The notes: generated by a model not told the origin, from the sequence alone. 28,377 nt of DNA from an uncultured Prevotella sp. (GCA_902491375.1 CABUHE010000026.1:1-28377); one strand, 5' to 3'. Numbered from the stretch's first letter, positions 15,316 through 23,115 are shown. Translations and numbers: made by a program.

Positions 15316-16611
15316 TTACGGACGGCATAACGCCCCACAGACACGGTCCTGGAATCTTCTACCTGACGATGAATGGCGAATGCCCATGTTGATTATCGAG
15401 AAGCAAAGTTTGTGTCCGTTAGCAGCCGTACAATAACCTGCCAACGAGCTGACTCCCGTTACCGTGCCGGTCTTTGCATGTACGTTGCCGTCGGCATAAC
15501 CACGGCGCATACGGTCGTCAAGCGTTCCGTCCACACCTGCAACAGGCATATTCTGATAAAGCGGCACATAGATTTTGTCTTTACTGAATGCATATTTAAG
15601 GAAAGCCACTTCCAGTTCAGGCGATACATAATTATAAAGCGACAGTCCGCAGCCGTCGGCTATATAATAATTAGACGACTTGAAGCCGAGCTTCTCTATC
15701 AGTTTGTTCATAATCCTACGGCCTTGTTTCGCACTGGCAGGTGCTGACGAGCCTGACGAAGACGCAATCTGATAGAACACGGACTCTGAATAAAGGTTGT
15801 CACTCTTCTTCATCATGCGTGGTAAAATGTCGTCAAGTCTGCGCTTTACCACACAAACTTCACGTGCAGAACGTGGCACATCATCGGTCTTTATATCTCC
15901 TTCAACCTCTATTCCTGCCCTATGCAGACGTTCGCGGAAGCGTTCCATAAAGTTATCTTTACGCGATAACAGCAGCGGAGAAAGTATCGGATTGTCGTCA
16001 TCCCAGCACCAGCCTTCACCCAGACGGTCTGAATCCTTCATCGAAAGGTCGGCATAAAGATTACCGCGTATGGTGTCAATACCAAGCCGACGGACACTGT
16101 CGACAAACACATTGAGGTCAGAATCGTCAAAAGCCGGGTCGAAACCGCCTTTACAATAAAGGTTTCCGTCAAGCACACGGCCCTCAATATCTCCTGTGCG
16201 CAGCAAACTGGTTTCATATTCATAATCGCTGCCAAGACGGTCAAGCGCCGTAACTGCGACCATCATCTTCAACGTACTGGCCGGGCGCATGAGCTGACGC
16301 TCATTGTGCTTGAAGATTACCGAGTCAGCCGTAAGGTCATAAACCATCATTCCTACGGTTGAAGTCTCGAACATATCGTTCTGCAACAGTTCCTCAAGTC
16401 TTGCCTGAACGTTCTGCGGCCATGGCCTGTCATCTTCAGAAACAAGTACATCTACATCAGAAGTATCAGTCTTCGCCGTGTCTGTAACAGCACTTTCAAC
16501 AGAATAAATATGGTTTCCACCACCTAAAGCAGTGCTCCATGATGAAGCCGCAAACAACAATACTGATACCAATGCCGTGGCAACAGTGCGGCTATATTGT
16601 ATTTTTATCAT
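15316..16611 (-). CDS. dacB: D-alanyl-D-alanine carboxypeptidase/endopeptidase, PBP4 type (peptidase S13)
   Basis: A periplasmic penicillin-binding protein of 431 residues that trims or opens peptide cross-links in peptidoglycan. An N-terminal signal peptide covers about residues 1-28, then a low-complexity Thr/Asp/Ser stretch to about 62. Active-site motifs are all present: SxxK as STLK (112-115), SxN as SDN (270-272) and KTG (380-382). DGCGLSLYNYVSP and the inserted domain between the first two motifs are typical of S13. It lies 22 bases after the PH-domain gene on the same strand and is probably co-transcribed with it. Confidence 0.92.
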   Translation of the reverse strand: MIKIQYSRTVATALVSVLLFAASSWSTALGGGNHIYSVESAVTDTAKTDTSDVDVLVSEDDRPWPQNVQARLEELLQNDMFETSTVGMMVYDLTADSVIFKHNERQLMRPASTLKMMVAVTALDRLGSDYEYETSLLRTGDIEGRVLDGNLYCKGGFDPAFDDSDLNVFVDSVRRLGIDTIRGNLYADLSMKDSDRLGEGWCWDDDNPILSPLLLSRKDNFMERFRERLHRAGIEVEGDIKTDDVPRSAREVCVVKRRLDDILPRMMKKSDNLYSESVFYQIASSSGSSAPASAKQGRRIMNKLIEKLGFKSSNYYIADGCGLSLYNYVSPELEVAFLKYAFSKDKIYVPLYQNMPVAGVDGTLDDRMRRGYADGNVHAKTGTVTGVSSLAGYCTAANGHKLCFSIINMGIRHSSSGRRFQDRVCGALCRP

Positions 16612-16633
16612 TTTGAGTTATCTGATATTCTTT

Positions 16634-17044
16634 TTACCTTTCCATTTCTTCAGCCTGTGTCTGCCTGCGCTTTATCTCACGGATAAAAGCCTCTTCATTG
16701 TCAGGCTGCACCGAAACCTCATGCCCGGCGCCATATTTAATCAGCACATATCTCACAGGCAAGACACCGGCACGCACCACCTCTGCTGACAAAATATCGC
16801 TCACACGTATAGACAGAGAGCGTGAAAAGCGCCCATTGTTCACAATGAGCAGCCCTTTGTCCGTAAAGACGTATGCTGTATGGATAATCCTTTCTACCAT
16901 CAGGATGATGACAATCATCAGCGCAACGCCGACAACAGCATTGACCGCTGACCTGTGCCAAAACACAAGCATGGCACCGACAGCCACCACAACGACGGCT
17001 ACATAATTGAGAAATGACGCTTTATAATGGAAAGTACGGTTCAT
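16634..17044 (-). CDS. small PH-domain membrane protein
   Basis: A 136-residue protein with two hydrophobic helices (about 11-28 and 31-49) followed by a bacterial PH-like domain (TAYVFTDKGLLIV... to YGAGHEVSVQP) and a charged C-terminal helix. Function unknown; such proteins are common in Bacteroidota. The frame is open to 17086, but the -7 box at 17056-17063 sits inside that extension, so the ATG at 17044 (MNRTFHYK...) is the better start, giving a very short leader. It precedes dacB by 22 bases and is divergent from nadB. Confidence 0.75.
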   Translation of the reverse strand: MNRTFHYKASFLNYVAVVVVAVGAMLVFWHRSAVNAVVGVALMIVIILMVERIIHTAYVFTDKGLLIVNNGRFSRSLSIRVSDILSAEVVRAGVLPVRYVLIKYGAGHEVSVQPDNEEAFIREIKRRQTQAEEMER

Positions 17045-17055
17045 ATTCTGAGTTG

Positions 17056-17063
17056 CAAAATTA
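17056..17063 (-). promoter_or_regulatory. -7 box for the PH-domain/dacB transcript
   Basis: On the minus strand this reads TAATTTTG, a match to TAnnTTTG, 11 bases upstream of the chosen ATG. It implies a nearly leaderless transcript. No clear -33 element is placed. Confidence 0.5.
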
Positions 17064-17159
17064 GTCATTTTATCAGTAAAATGCACATTTTATACTCTTA
17101 AAGATACATTTAATATGTCAAAAACGGCTATTGTCATGACCAATATCAGAATTTCTTAT

Positions 17160-17302
17160 TACTTTTGCAGGCAAATCACAACAGACAAGAAACAAGCAGA
17201 CAAGCAGGCAAGTCATAACCCACTACAACCACAACAGGCAAGAGAGACGTTTTACCTTGTCAACTAGTCAGTCATCGGACTTGTCAATTTAAATTTGTTT
17301 TT
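17160..17302 (+). promoter_or_regulatory. nadB -7 box and structured leader
   Basis: TACTTTTG (17160-17167) matches the -7 consensus and implies a leader of about 130 bases. The leader contains GACAAG (17184-17189, 17199-17204) and GGCAAGTC (17207-17214), in a run of roughly 8-base ACAAGCAG-like repeats. Their complements CTTGTC (17256-17261) and GACTTGTC (17278-17285) lie close to the start codon. Several mutually exclusive pairings are possible. No known riboswitch class was recognised. Confidence 0.45.
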
Positions 17303-18892
17303 ATGGTATTCAAATACGACTTTTTGATTATCGGCGCAGGCGTTGCCGGTATGAGTTACGCCCTTAAAATAGCAAGAGCGCACAAGGGAAAAATCTGCAT
17401 TATTTGCAAAACCACACTTGACGAGGCCAACACTGCGTTCGCACAGGGAGGCGTAGCATCAGTAACAAACCTTGAGGTAGACAACTTTGAGAAACATATC
17501 GAGGACACAATGATTGCCGGCGACTACATAAGCGACCGCAAAGCTGTGGAACAAGTGGTACGCAACGCACCTGCACAGATAAAAGAACTGGTACAATGGG
17601 GTGTAAACTTCGACAAGAAGGAGAACGGCGAATACGATCTTCACCGTGAAGGCGGACACTCAGAGTTCCGCATACTGCACCACGCTGATGACACCGGAGC
17701 AGAGATTCAACGAGGACTAATGGCTGCCGTAAGGGCTAATCCGAACATCGAGATAAAGGAAAACCACTTCGCTGTGGAAATCATCACACAGCATCATCTC
17801 GGCATAGAAGTAACCCGACGCACTCCAGACATTGAATGTTACGGAGCTTACATACTGAATCCTGAAACCCAAAAGGTTGACACTTATCTGAGCAAAGTTA
17901 CACTTATGTGTACTGGAGGTTGCGGAGCCGTATACCAGACAACTACAAACCCGATAATATCTACCGGCGACGGAGAAGCTATGGTTTACCGTGCCAAGGG
18001 TACAGTGAAGGACATGGAGTTCGTACAGTTCCACCCGACAGCACTCTACAACCCGCACGAGACTCACCCGGCTTACCTCATCACCGAAGCCATGCGCGGC
18101 TACGGCGGCATTCTGCGACTGCCTAACGGAGAGTCGTTCATGGAGAAATACGACAAGCGACTTTCTCTTGCACCGCGCGACATAGTAGCACGTGCTATAG
18201 ACAAGGAGATGAAGATTCACGGACTTGACCACGTATGTCTTGACGTAACACACAAAGACGCGGAGGAAACAAAGCACCACTTCCCCAACATCTACCAGAA
18301 GTGCCTGTCGCTCGGAATTGATATAACCAAAGAATACATACCTGTACGCCCGGCGGCCCACTATATGTGCGGCGGTATCAAGGTTGACCTTAACGGCGAG
18401 TCGAGCATCCACAGACTTTACGCAATAGGTGAATGTTCATGCACAGGACTGCACGGAGGCAACCGTCTGGCCAGCAACTCGCTGATAGAGGCTGTTGTAT
18501 ATGCCGATGCAGCGGCAAAACACAGTCTTGCGCACGCAGACGAATACGACTTCAACACTAAGGTTCCAGAATGGAATGACGAGGGAACAATGACCAACGA
18601 GGAGAAGGTTCTCATCACGCAAAGCGTCAAGGAGGTTTGCGAAACAATGAGCAACTACGTCGGCATAGTAAGAAGCGACCTGCGACTTAAACGTGCATGG
18701 GACCGTCTTGACCTGCTTTATGAAGAGACCGAGTCGCTCTTCAAGCGCGTAAAGGCAAGCCGCGACATCTGCGAACTGAGAAATATGATAAACGTAGGTT
18801 ACCTGATTACGCGTCAGGCAATCGAGCGTAAGGAATGTCGCGGACTACACTTCACAATCGACTATCCGCTGCATGCCTACGACAAGAAATAA
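17303..18892 (+). CDS. nadB: L-aspartate oxidase
   Basis: A cytoplasmic FAD enzyme oxidising L-aspartate to iminoaspartate, the first step of de novo NAD synthesis. At 529 residues it is full length. The FAD loop IIGAGVAGMSYALKIA is at about 9-24. The substrate and flavin segments HHADDTGAEIQR, MEFVQFHPTA, APRDIVARAID, HYMCGGI and CTGLHGGNRLASNSL are intact, and a C-terminal helical domain resembles that of the fumarate-reductase flavoproteins. The nadA and nadC partners are not in this window. It has its own -7 box and a long leader, and it ends in a strong hairpin terminator. Confidence 0.96.
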   Translation: MVFKYDFLIIGAGVAGMSYALKIARAHKGKICIICKTTLDEANTAFAQGGVASVTNLEVDNFEKHIEDTMIAGDYISDRKAVEQVVRNAPAQIKELVQWGVNFDKKENGEYDLHREGGHSEFRILHHADDTGAEIQRGLMAAVRANPNIEIKENHFAVEIITQHHLGIEVTRRTPDIECYGAYILNPETQKVDTYLSKVTLMCTGGCGAVYQTTTNPIISTGDGEAMVYRAKGTVKDMEFVQFHPTALYNPHETHPAYLITEAMRGYGGILRLPNGESFMEKYDKRLSLAPRDIVARAIDKEMKIHGLDHVCLDVTHKDAEETKHHFPNIYQKCLSLGIDITKEYIPVRPAAHYMCGGIKVDLNGESSIHRLYAIGECSCTGLHGGNRLASNSLIEAVVYADAAAKHSLAHADEYDFNTKVPEWNDEGTMTNEEKVLITQSVKEVCETMSNYVGIVRSDLRLKRAWDRLDLLYEETESLFKRVKASRDICELRNMINVGYLITRQAIERKECRGLHFTIDYPLHAYDKK

Positions 18893-18919
18893 GACATAGC
18901 GGCCTACGCATAAACTTTT

Positions 18920-18975
18920 ATGCCATGACTTATAACCTTACATGCTATTAAAGGTTACAGGTCATGGCATTTTTA
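18920..18975. terminator. bidirectional terminator between nadB and the HxlR gene
   Basis: ATGCCATGAC (18920-18929) pairs with GTCATGGCAT (18961-18970), and TAACCTT (18933-18939) with AAGGTTA (18951-18957). The stem is followed by TTTTATTTATT on the plus strand, overlapping the end of the converging HxlR gene. Confidence 0.85.
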
Positions 18976-19344
18976 TTTATTCATCATAAATTTTTTCCTG
19001 TCTTCAAGTATGTCGTTCATATTTGATATGGCCCATTCCATAAGATTATTAAGAAGCGGAATGAGAGTCATTCCACGCTCCGTAAGCCTGTATTCAACAC
19101 GTGGCGGCACCTCGGCATAAACCTTGCGGGCTATCAGTCCGTCAGCCTCAAGAACCTTCAGAGCCGCAGACAGCATCTTTTTTGATATGTCAGGAATATA
19201 AAGTTTCAGGTCTTTAAAGCGCAGCACACCATACTTGTCGAGCGTATAAAGCACAAGCATGGACCACTTGTCGCCTATGCGCGACAGCACATTCCTTATC
19301 GGACAACCTGGAAACTGAGCGTAATCAATATTGGTATTAAGCAT
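18973..19344 (-). CDS. HxlR-family winged-helix transcriptional regulator
   Basis: A 123-residue MarR/DUF24-like DNA-binding protein. The family signature CPIRNVLSRIGDKWSMLVLY (Cys14 onward) is followed by the recognition-helix region ISKKMLSAALKVLEADGLI and the wing VPPRVEYRLTERG. In redox- or electrophile-sensing members of the family, the conserved N-terminal cysteine is the sensor; Cys14 is in that place here. It is divergent from a cupin gene with both promoters inside the shared gap, so it most likely controls that gene and itself. Confidence 0.92.
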   Translation of the reverse strand: MLNTNIDYAQFPGCPIRNVLSRIGDKWSMLVLYTLDKYGVLRFKDLKLYIPDISKKMLSAALKVLEADGLIARKVYAEVPPRVEYRLTERGMTLIPLLNNLMEWAISNMNDILEDRKKFMMNK

Positions 19345-19367
19345 AAGACTGTAATCTTTTCAGTCTA

Positions 19368-19397
19368 CAAAAGTAACCATTGAACAGCATACGACAA
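19368..19397 (-). promoter_or_regulatory. promoter of the HxlR gene
   Basis: On the minus strand TACTTTTG (19368-19375) matches TAnnTTTG and TTG (19395-19397) lies at the -33 position with a 19-base spacer, 23 bases upstream of the start codon. Confidence 0.6.
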
Positions 19398-19461
19398 TCT
19401 TAATTGAGTTAAACTTTGTAAAACATAAAATCATAACACACTGAAAACCACCATTGGTAAC

Positions 19462-19478
19462 AATCAGGTAACCTGATT
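19462..19478. promoter_or_regulatory. candidate HxlR operator (palindrome)
   Basis: AATCAGGT and ACCTGATT are perfect eight-base arms around a single A. The site lies 16 bases upstream of the cupin promoter -33 element, between the two divergent promoters. Position and symmetry suit a dimeric winged-helix regulator; binding is inferred. Confidence 0.55.
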
Positions 19479-19494
19479 ACGCGAGCTTAACTTC

Positions 19495-19525
19495 TTGCAG
19501 AACATTCTGATTATCAGTATCTTTG
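19495..19525 (+). promoter_or_regulatory. promoter of the cupin gene
   Basis: TATCTTTG (19518-19525) matches the TAnnTTTG -7 consensus and TTG (19495-19497) the -33 element with a 20-base spacer. The leader to the ATG at 19604 would be about 70 bases. Confidence 0.65.
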
Positions 19526-19603
19526 CACCGCAAAACAGATAAAAGACAACCACAATGACAGCCCTGCAAAGGGTCTGTATGTAGGACAAAAAAACTATTG
19601 AAT

Positions 19604-20041
19604 ATGAAAGAATTAAAGAAATTAGGCGAAGGAAGCAATTACACTGCCGTATCAGCAGGCAAGTTTGATGATTTGAACGAGTTTGTATTGCCGATGGGCA
19701 ATGGCGTTGAAATCAAGGGAAAGGTATTCACAGGCGCAGCCCTCAAGGCTACAGGCATGGAAATGTCATTGCAGACAATGGCTCCGGGCGAGGCAAGTCC
19801 GTTCCTGCACGCACACAAGAAGCACGAGGAACTTTACATGATTATAAAAGGCGAAGGCGAATTTACCGTTGACGGCGAGACTGTACAGGTAAGCGAAGGC
19901 AGCCTTGTCCGCGTAGCACCGGCAGGCAAACGTGGTCTGCGCAACACTGGAAAAGACAACATGGTGGTTATGTGCATACAATATATGGCCGACAGCTTCG
20001 GAGCAAGCGATACTCCTGCTGAGGACGGAATATTAATGTAA
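19604..20041 (+). CDS. cupin-domain protein
   Basis: A 145-residue single-domain cupin, probably cytoplasmic. Cupin motif 1 is seen as PFLHAHKKHEELYMIIKGEG, with metal-ligand histidines at His69 and His71 and a glutamate a few residues on; motif 2 is VRVAPAGKRGLRNTG, in which the usual second-motif histidine is replaced. The substrate is unknown. A TTG two codons upstream (19598) could serve as a start, but the ATG at 19604 is preferred. Divergence from an HxlR regulator suggests induction by a reactive small molecule, which is an inference. Confidence 0.87.
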   Translation: MKELKKLGEGSNYTAVSAGKFDDLNEFVLPMGNGVEIKGKVFTGAALKATGMEMSLQTMAPGEASPFLHAHKKHEELYMIIKGEGEFTVDGETVQVSEGSLVRVAPAGKRGLRNTGKDNMVVMCIQYMADSFGASDTPAEDGILM

Positions 20042-20068
20042 CGCGATAAAATAAAATCATACCAATTT

Positions 20069-20156
20069 ACAAAAGACGGTCTTTCAGCGTATAAAAGACC
20101 GTCTTTCATACGCTAAAAGGTGGCCTTTCGCAAAGCAAAAGACCACCTTTTACAAT
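20069..20156. repeat. 22-nt-periodic intergenic repeat, copy B (4 units, two hairpins)
   Basis: Four exact 22-base units start at 20069, 20091, 20113 and 20135. Units 1 and 2 have reverse-complement cores, as do units 3 and 4. Two hairpins result: AGCGTAT (20086-20092) with ATACGCT (20108-20114), continued by AAAGA/TCTTT; and AAAAGGTGG (20115-20123) with CCACCTTTT (20143-20151). Placed between converging genes, the array probably also ends transcription from both sides. Confidence 0.85.
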
Positions 20157-20239
20157 TATATAGAATAAGTGCTGATAATCAGGTGTTTACATGCTGTCTG
20201 CCAATCAGACAGCCTCCGCATCATCACCGCATCTTAACC

Positions 20240-22465
20240 TTACTTTCCAAGCCACTTGAACATACGGTCAGGATAGTTGGTTATGATGGCGTCAACGCCT
20301 GCGGCTGCCACACGCTGGGCGTCGGCCTTGCTGTCTACAGTATAAGGAATGACACGCAGACCGTCCTTGTGGGCACGTGATACGAAATCAGAAGTGATGA
20401 GTGAGAAGTCTGGGCTTATAGCGTATGGCTTGAATCCGAGATTCTTCATGGCCGTATCATAAGAGCCTGACGACTTGTCTATGAGATAGAGAAGGCGGAT
20501 GTTAGGATACTTCTCATGAACATATTTCAACGTGCGTATGTCGAAACACTGCAACAGCAGACGCGAACCAAGACTGCGCGAGCTAAGCGCACGGACACAG
20601 GCATCGGCGAACGTCTTATAGTCAGGTGACAGCTTGCCGTCCTTGCCAACGGCTGACTTTATCTCGACAGTATAGTTTACAGGACCAAGAGAGTGAGCGT
20701 GGCAGTATGTCTCGACAGAGTCAATCAGGTCAGTGAGAAGAGGTATATACGTAGCCACGTTCTTACGGCCGGGGTATTTACTGTCAGCCTTGTTGCCGAT
20801 GGTAAGTTTCTTCAGGTCGGCATAAGTATTGGCATAAATAGGATACTTCTTATCGTAGCCTTTAAGATAAGGATCGTGTGACACAACTACCTGTCCGTCG
20901 CGTGTTACATGCAGGTCAAACTCAAGGTCGGTAACGCCTATTTTCACAGCGTTAAGCATTGCCGGAATAGTATTTTCAGGATAAAGTCCGGCTCCTCCGC
21001 GATGAGCTATAACCTCTACCGAATTCTCTAAGGTTGCTGAATACTTCTCGCCGAAACGGTTGGTAAACACAACACGTATGCTCTTGTACTTCCCGACCGG
21101 ACGACAGCGGAACAGGTGTGAGGTCTCAGAACCGTATGCACGCTTTGCCGAACGCGAAGCATACATCTCGTCAACGTCGGTGAAACGCTGCATCGCACCC
21201 ATGGCCTTACCGTCCTGATACCACTCTACACGGCAGTTCTTGTCGTAATCCCAGACGTTGGCAACAACATAACCGGGCTGTGTCTTGAAGTCGCCCTGCT
21301 TGTAAATGTAAATCTGATGAGACAGAGGATAGCCGGTAGACTTGTAATGCCAGCGCACATTCTGACCGTCAACGTCGACAATCAGATAACCGTTGGGCGC
21401 ACCGCAACGGTTAATCCATCCTGTCCACCATGCTCCGCAGGCTGCTCCGATGTTATGCTGATACAGGTTCGCGTTAACCTGTATGTTCTGATAGAAATGT
21501 GTGTGTCCGCAGAACACATGGACACGGTATCCGCTGAGTATCTTCTCCAGCTGTGCTGCATTGCGTATGTTGCCGGCAGGTCCGTCTACATTCCAGCCCG
21601 CAGCGTGCATGTTAAGTATAACAAGTGAGCCTTTCGGCACATATCTAAGGTCTTTTTCCAGCCACGTAAGCTGCTGATCGGTCAGTCTCTCCACATACTT
21701 CGTGTTGCCTACATAGTCGATACTCTTAAGCGTTATGACGTGAGCCTTGCCTATGTTGAACGAATAGTCGGTAGGTCCGAAATAGCGGTTGTACTGTATT
21801 TCACCGTAAACAGGCGTACCCTGCGGCATGTTGTGAAGGTCTTTCCAACGCTTGTCAAAGTCGTGGTTGCCTATACACTGGAACATTGTCATGCCTGTAT
21901 TCTTAACAGACTTGATATAAGATGTGTACAGCGGCATGTTGTCGAACACCATGTCGCCGAGCGCAATGCCGACAACCTCAGCTGTGCGGCTAAGTGAATC
22001 GACAGTATGGCGTATGTCCGGCATGGATTCTGAGTTCCAGCGGCGCATATCCCCGGCCGTTCTTACCTGCGGGTCAGATATGGCTATATAGTGGAAACGG
22101 CTGCTGTTGTCCCTTCTTGGCTCAAGCACGAAGTTGCATCCTGAAGCTATCGCCTGATTGACACGGCGGTAGAAGCCGGATGCGATGCCCTCCTTTGCAG
22201 GCAGACGGTAAGCTGCCGGTGTCGAGATACTTATGTATTTGCTCACCAGTGTGTCAATACGTAAAGCCCAACGGCCCTGCGCGTCTGTCTGTGTAAAGTT
22301 TACTCCGTCGTTTACTACGACACCTTTGATACCACGGCCAGAGGTGTCCTTCACTGTGCCCGAGATGTTGAATATCGCAACCTGGGCCACACCGCTGCTG
22401 ATGAACAACGTGTTCAGCAACAGTGCAAAAAGCACTTTCATCTTCATTTCTGAAATTATTTTCAT
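20240..22465 (-). CDS. exported metallophosphoesterase-glycerophosphodiester phosphodiesterase fusion
   Basis: A 741-residue exported protein with a signal peptide (about 1-28, cleavage near GVAQ). Residues about 30-115 form a carboxypeptidase-regulatory-like beta domain. A calcineurin-type phosphoesterase spans about 124-345, with its metal motifs SDPQ (Asp131), GDMVFDN (Asp171), GNHD (199-202), NMHAAGW (His287) and GHTH (320-323). A beta-rich C-terminal phosphoesterase domain runs to about 478. A full GDPD domain follows, 484-741: HRGG (488-491), PENT (496-499), EFDLHVTRDG (Glu515, Asp517), SHDP (His530) and VEIK (Glu601, Lys603). The two catalytic sites look intact. Likely roles are hydrolysis of phosphate esters and of glycerophosphodiesters to glycerol-3-phosphate. 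Its ATG overlaps the upstream stop as ATGA, implying translational coupling. Confidence 0.9.
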   Translation of the reverse strand: MKIISEMKMKVLFALLLNTLFISSGVAQVAIFNISGTVKDTSGRGIKGVVVNDGVNFTQTDAQGRWALRIDTLVSKYISISTPAAYRLPAKEGIASGFYRRVNQAIASGCNFVLEPRRDNSSRFHYIAISDPQVRTAGDMRRWNSESMPDIRHTVDSLSRTAEVVGIALGDMVFDNMPLYTSYIKSVKNTGMTMFQCIGNHDFDKRWKDLHNMPQGTPVYGEIQYNRYFGPTDYSFNIGKAHVITLKSIDYVGNTKYVERLTDQQLTWLEKDLRYVPKGSLVILNMHAAGWNVDGPAGNIRNAAQLEKILSGYRVHVFCGHTHFYQNIQVNANLYQHNIGAACGAWWTGWINRCGAPNGYLIVDVDGQNVRWHYKSTGYPLSHQIYIYKQGDFKTQPGYVVANVWDYDKNCRVEWYQDGKAMGAMQRFTDVDEMYASRSAKRAYGSETSHLFRCRPVGKYKSIRVVFTNRFGEKYSATLENSVEVIAHRGGAGLYPENTIPAMLNAVKIGVTDLEFDLHVTRDGQVVVSHDPYLKGYDKKYPIYANTYADLKKLTIGNKADSKYPGRKNVATYIPLLTDLIDSVETYCHAHSLGPVNYTVEIKSAVGKDGKLSPDYKTFADACVRALSSRSLGSRLLLQCFDIRTLKYVHEKYPNIRLLYLIDKSSGSYDTAMKNLGFKPYAISPDFSLITSDFVSRAHKDGLRVIPYTVDSKADAQRVAAAGVDAIITNYPDRMFKWLGK

Positions 22466-22995
22466 CTTACAAGTTCAACTTTCTCAAACAGTCTGACAAC
22501 ATCCTCGCCGGTCTTAGCCTGCTTGGCGGCGTCTTCGATTTTCTTGGTATCATCCTCAAAGCAGATTACATTTGCGCAATCCAATATGTGCGACATTGTG
22601 TTTACGGCCTCGGCCTTAGTCATAGCCTTGCTCTTCAGTGCCTTCTTTACATATTTGTTGGCACGCTTTACAGCATTGTATATTGAAGGTTTTACAAACT
22701 CATAACCAGAATTTGACAAACCTACGCTTACAGAATATTCATGAGTATAGTTTGCTAAAAACGTATTCCATTTCTCCGTTACATCTCCGCCAAGATAATG
22801 TTCTTCGCTGAATGTTCTCTTTGCGACAGGAATTTCACCGTAGGTATGAAAGACAAAAGCCTTAGCCTCAGTGTTTTTTGCTGTTGCAGCAGCAGCTGTA
22901 TTGTCACCGGCCTTATTGCTGTAATTCATTGCAAGGTCTTGTGCTCCGGCTGATAAAGCCACAAACATCATGATTAACGTTAACATCTTCTTCAT
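22462..22995 (-). CDS. small exported protein of unknown function
   Basis: I do not recognise this 177-residue protein. A signal peptide covers about residues 1-18 (MKKMLTLIMMFVALSAGAQD), with no lipobox, so it is probably periplasmic or secreted. The mature part begins with an Ala/Thr-rich stretch (about 30-45), then an aromatic-rich segment and a Lys/Ala-rich, probably helical C-terminal half containing two cysteines (ILDCANVIC). No membrane segment or enzyme motif is seen. A good ribosome-binding sequence, AAGGA, precedes the ATG. It lies 120 bases after susD and overlaps the phosphoesterase gene by ATGA, which ties its role to that enzyme. Confidence 0.75.
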   Translation of the reverse strand: MKKMLTLIMMFVALSAGAQDLAMNYSNKAGDNTAAAATAKNTEAKAFVFHTYGEIPVAKRTFSEEHYLGGDVTEKWNTFLANYTHEYSVSVGLSNSGYEFVKPSIYNAVKRANKYVKKALKSKAMTKAEAVNTMSHILDCANVICFEDDTKKIEDAAKQAKTGEDVVRLFEKVELVR

Positions 22996-23045
22996 CTTTT
23001 ACATCCTTTCTTTTCTTTAGCTTTCAACATTATTAATCACCGTCG

Positions 23046-23071
23046 CCACCCTCTGTAATAACGGAGGATGG
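23046..23071 (-). terminator. weak hairpin between susD-like and the small exported gene
   Basis: On the minus strand CCATCCTC pairs with GAGGGTGG (one wobble) around a 10-base loop. No T-run follows, so it is more likely a partial terminator or an mRNA stability element that sets susCD expression above that of the downstream genes. Confidence 0.4.
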
Positions 23072-23115
23072 CCACGTTAAATTTTAAAATTACTTCAAAA
23101 ATCGTACCAAAATCA

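Noticed and set aside
20069..20156. CRISPR array
   Set aside because: Units are tandem and similar in period but not identical, there are no unique spacers of constant length between perfect repeats, and no cas gene is in the window.
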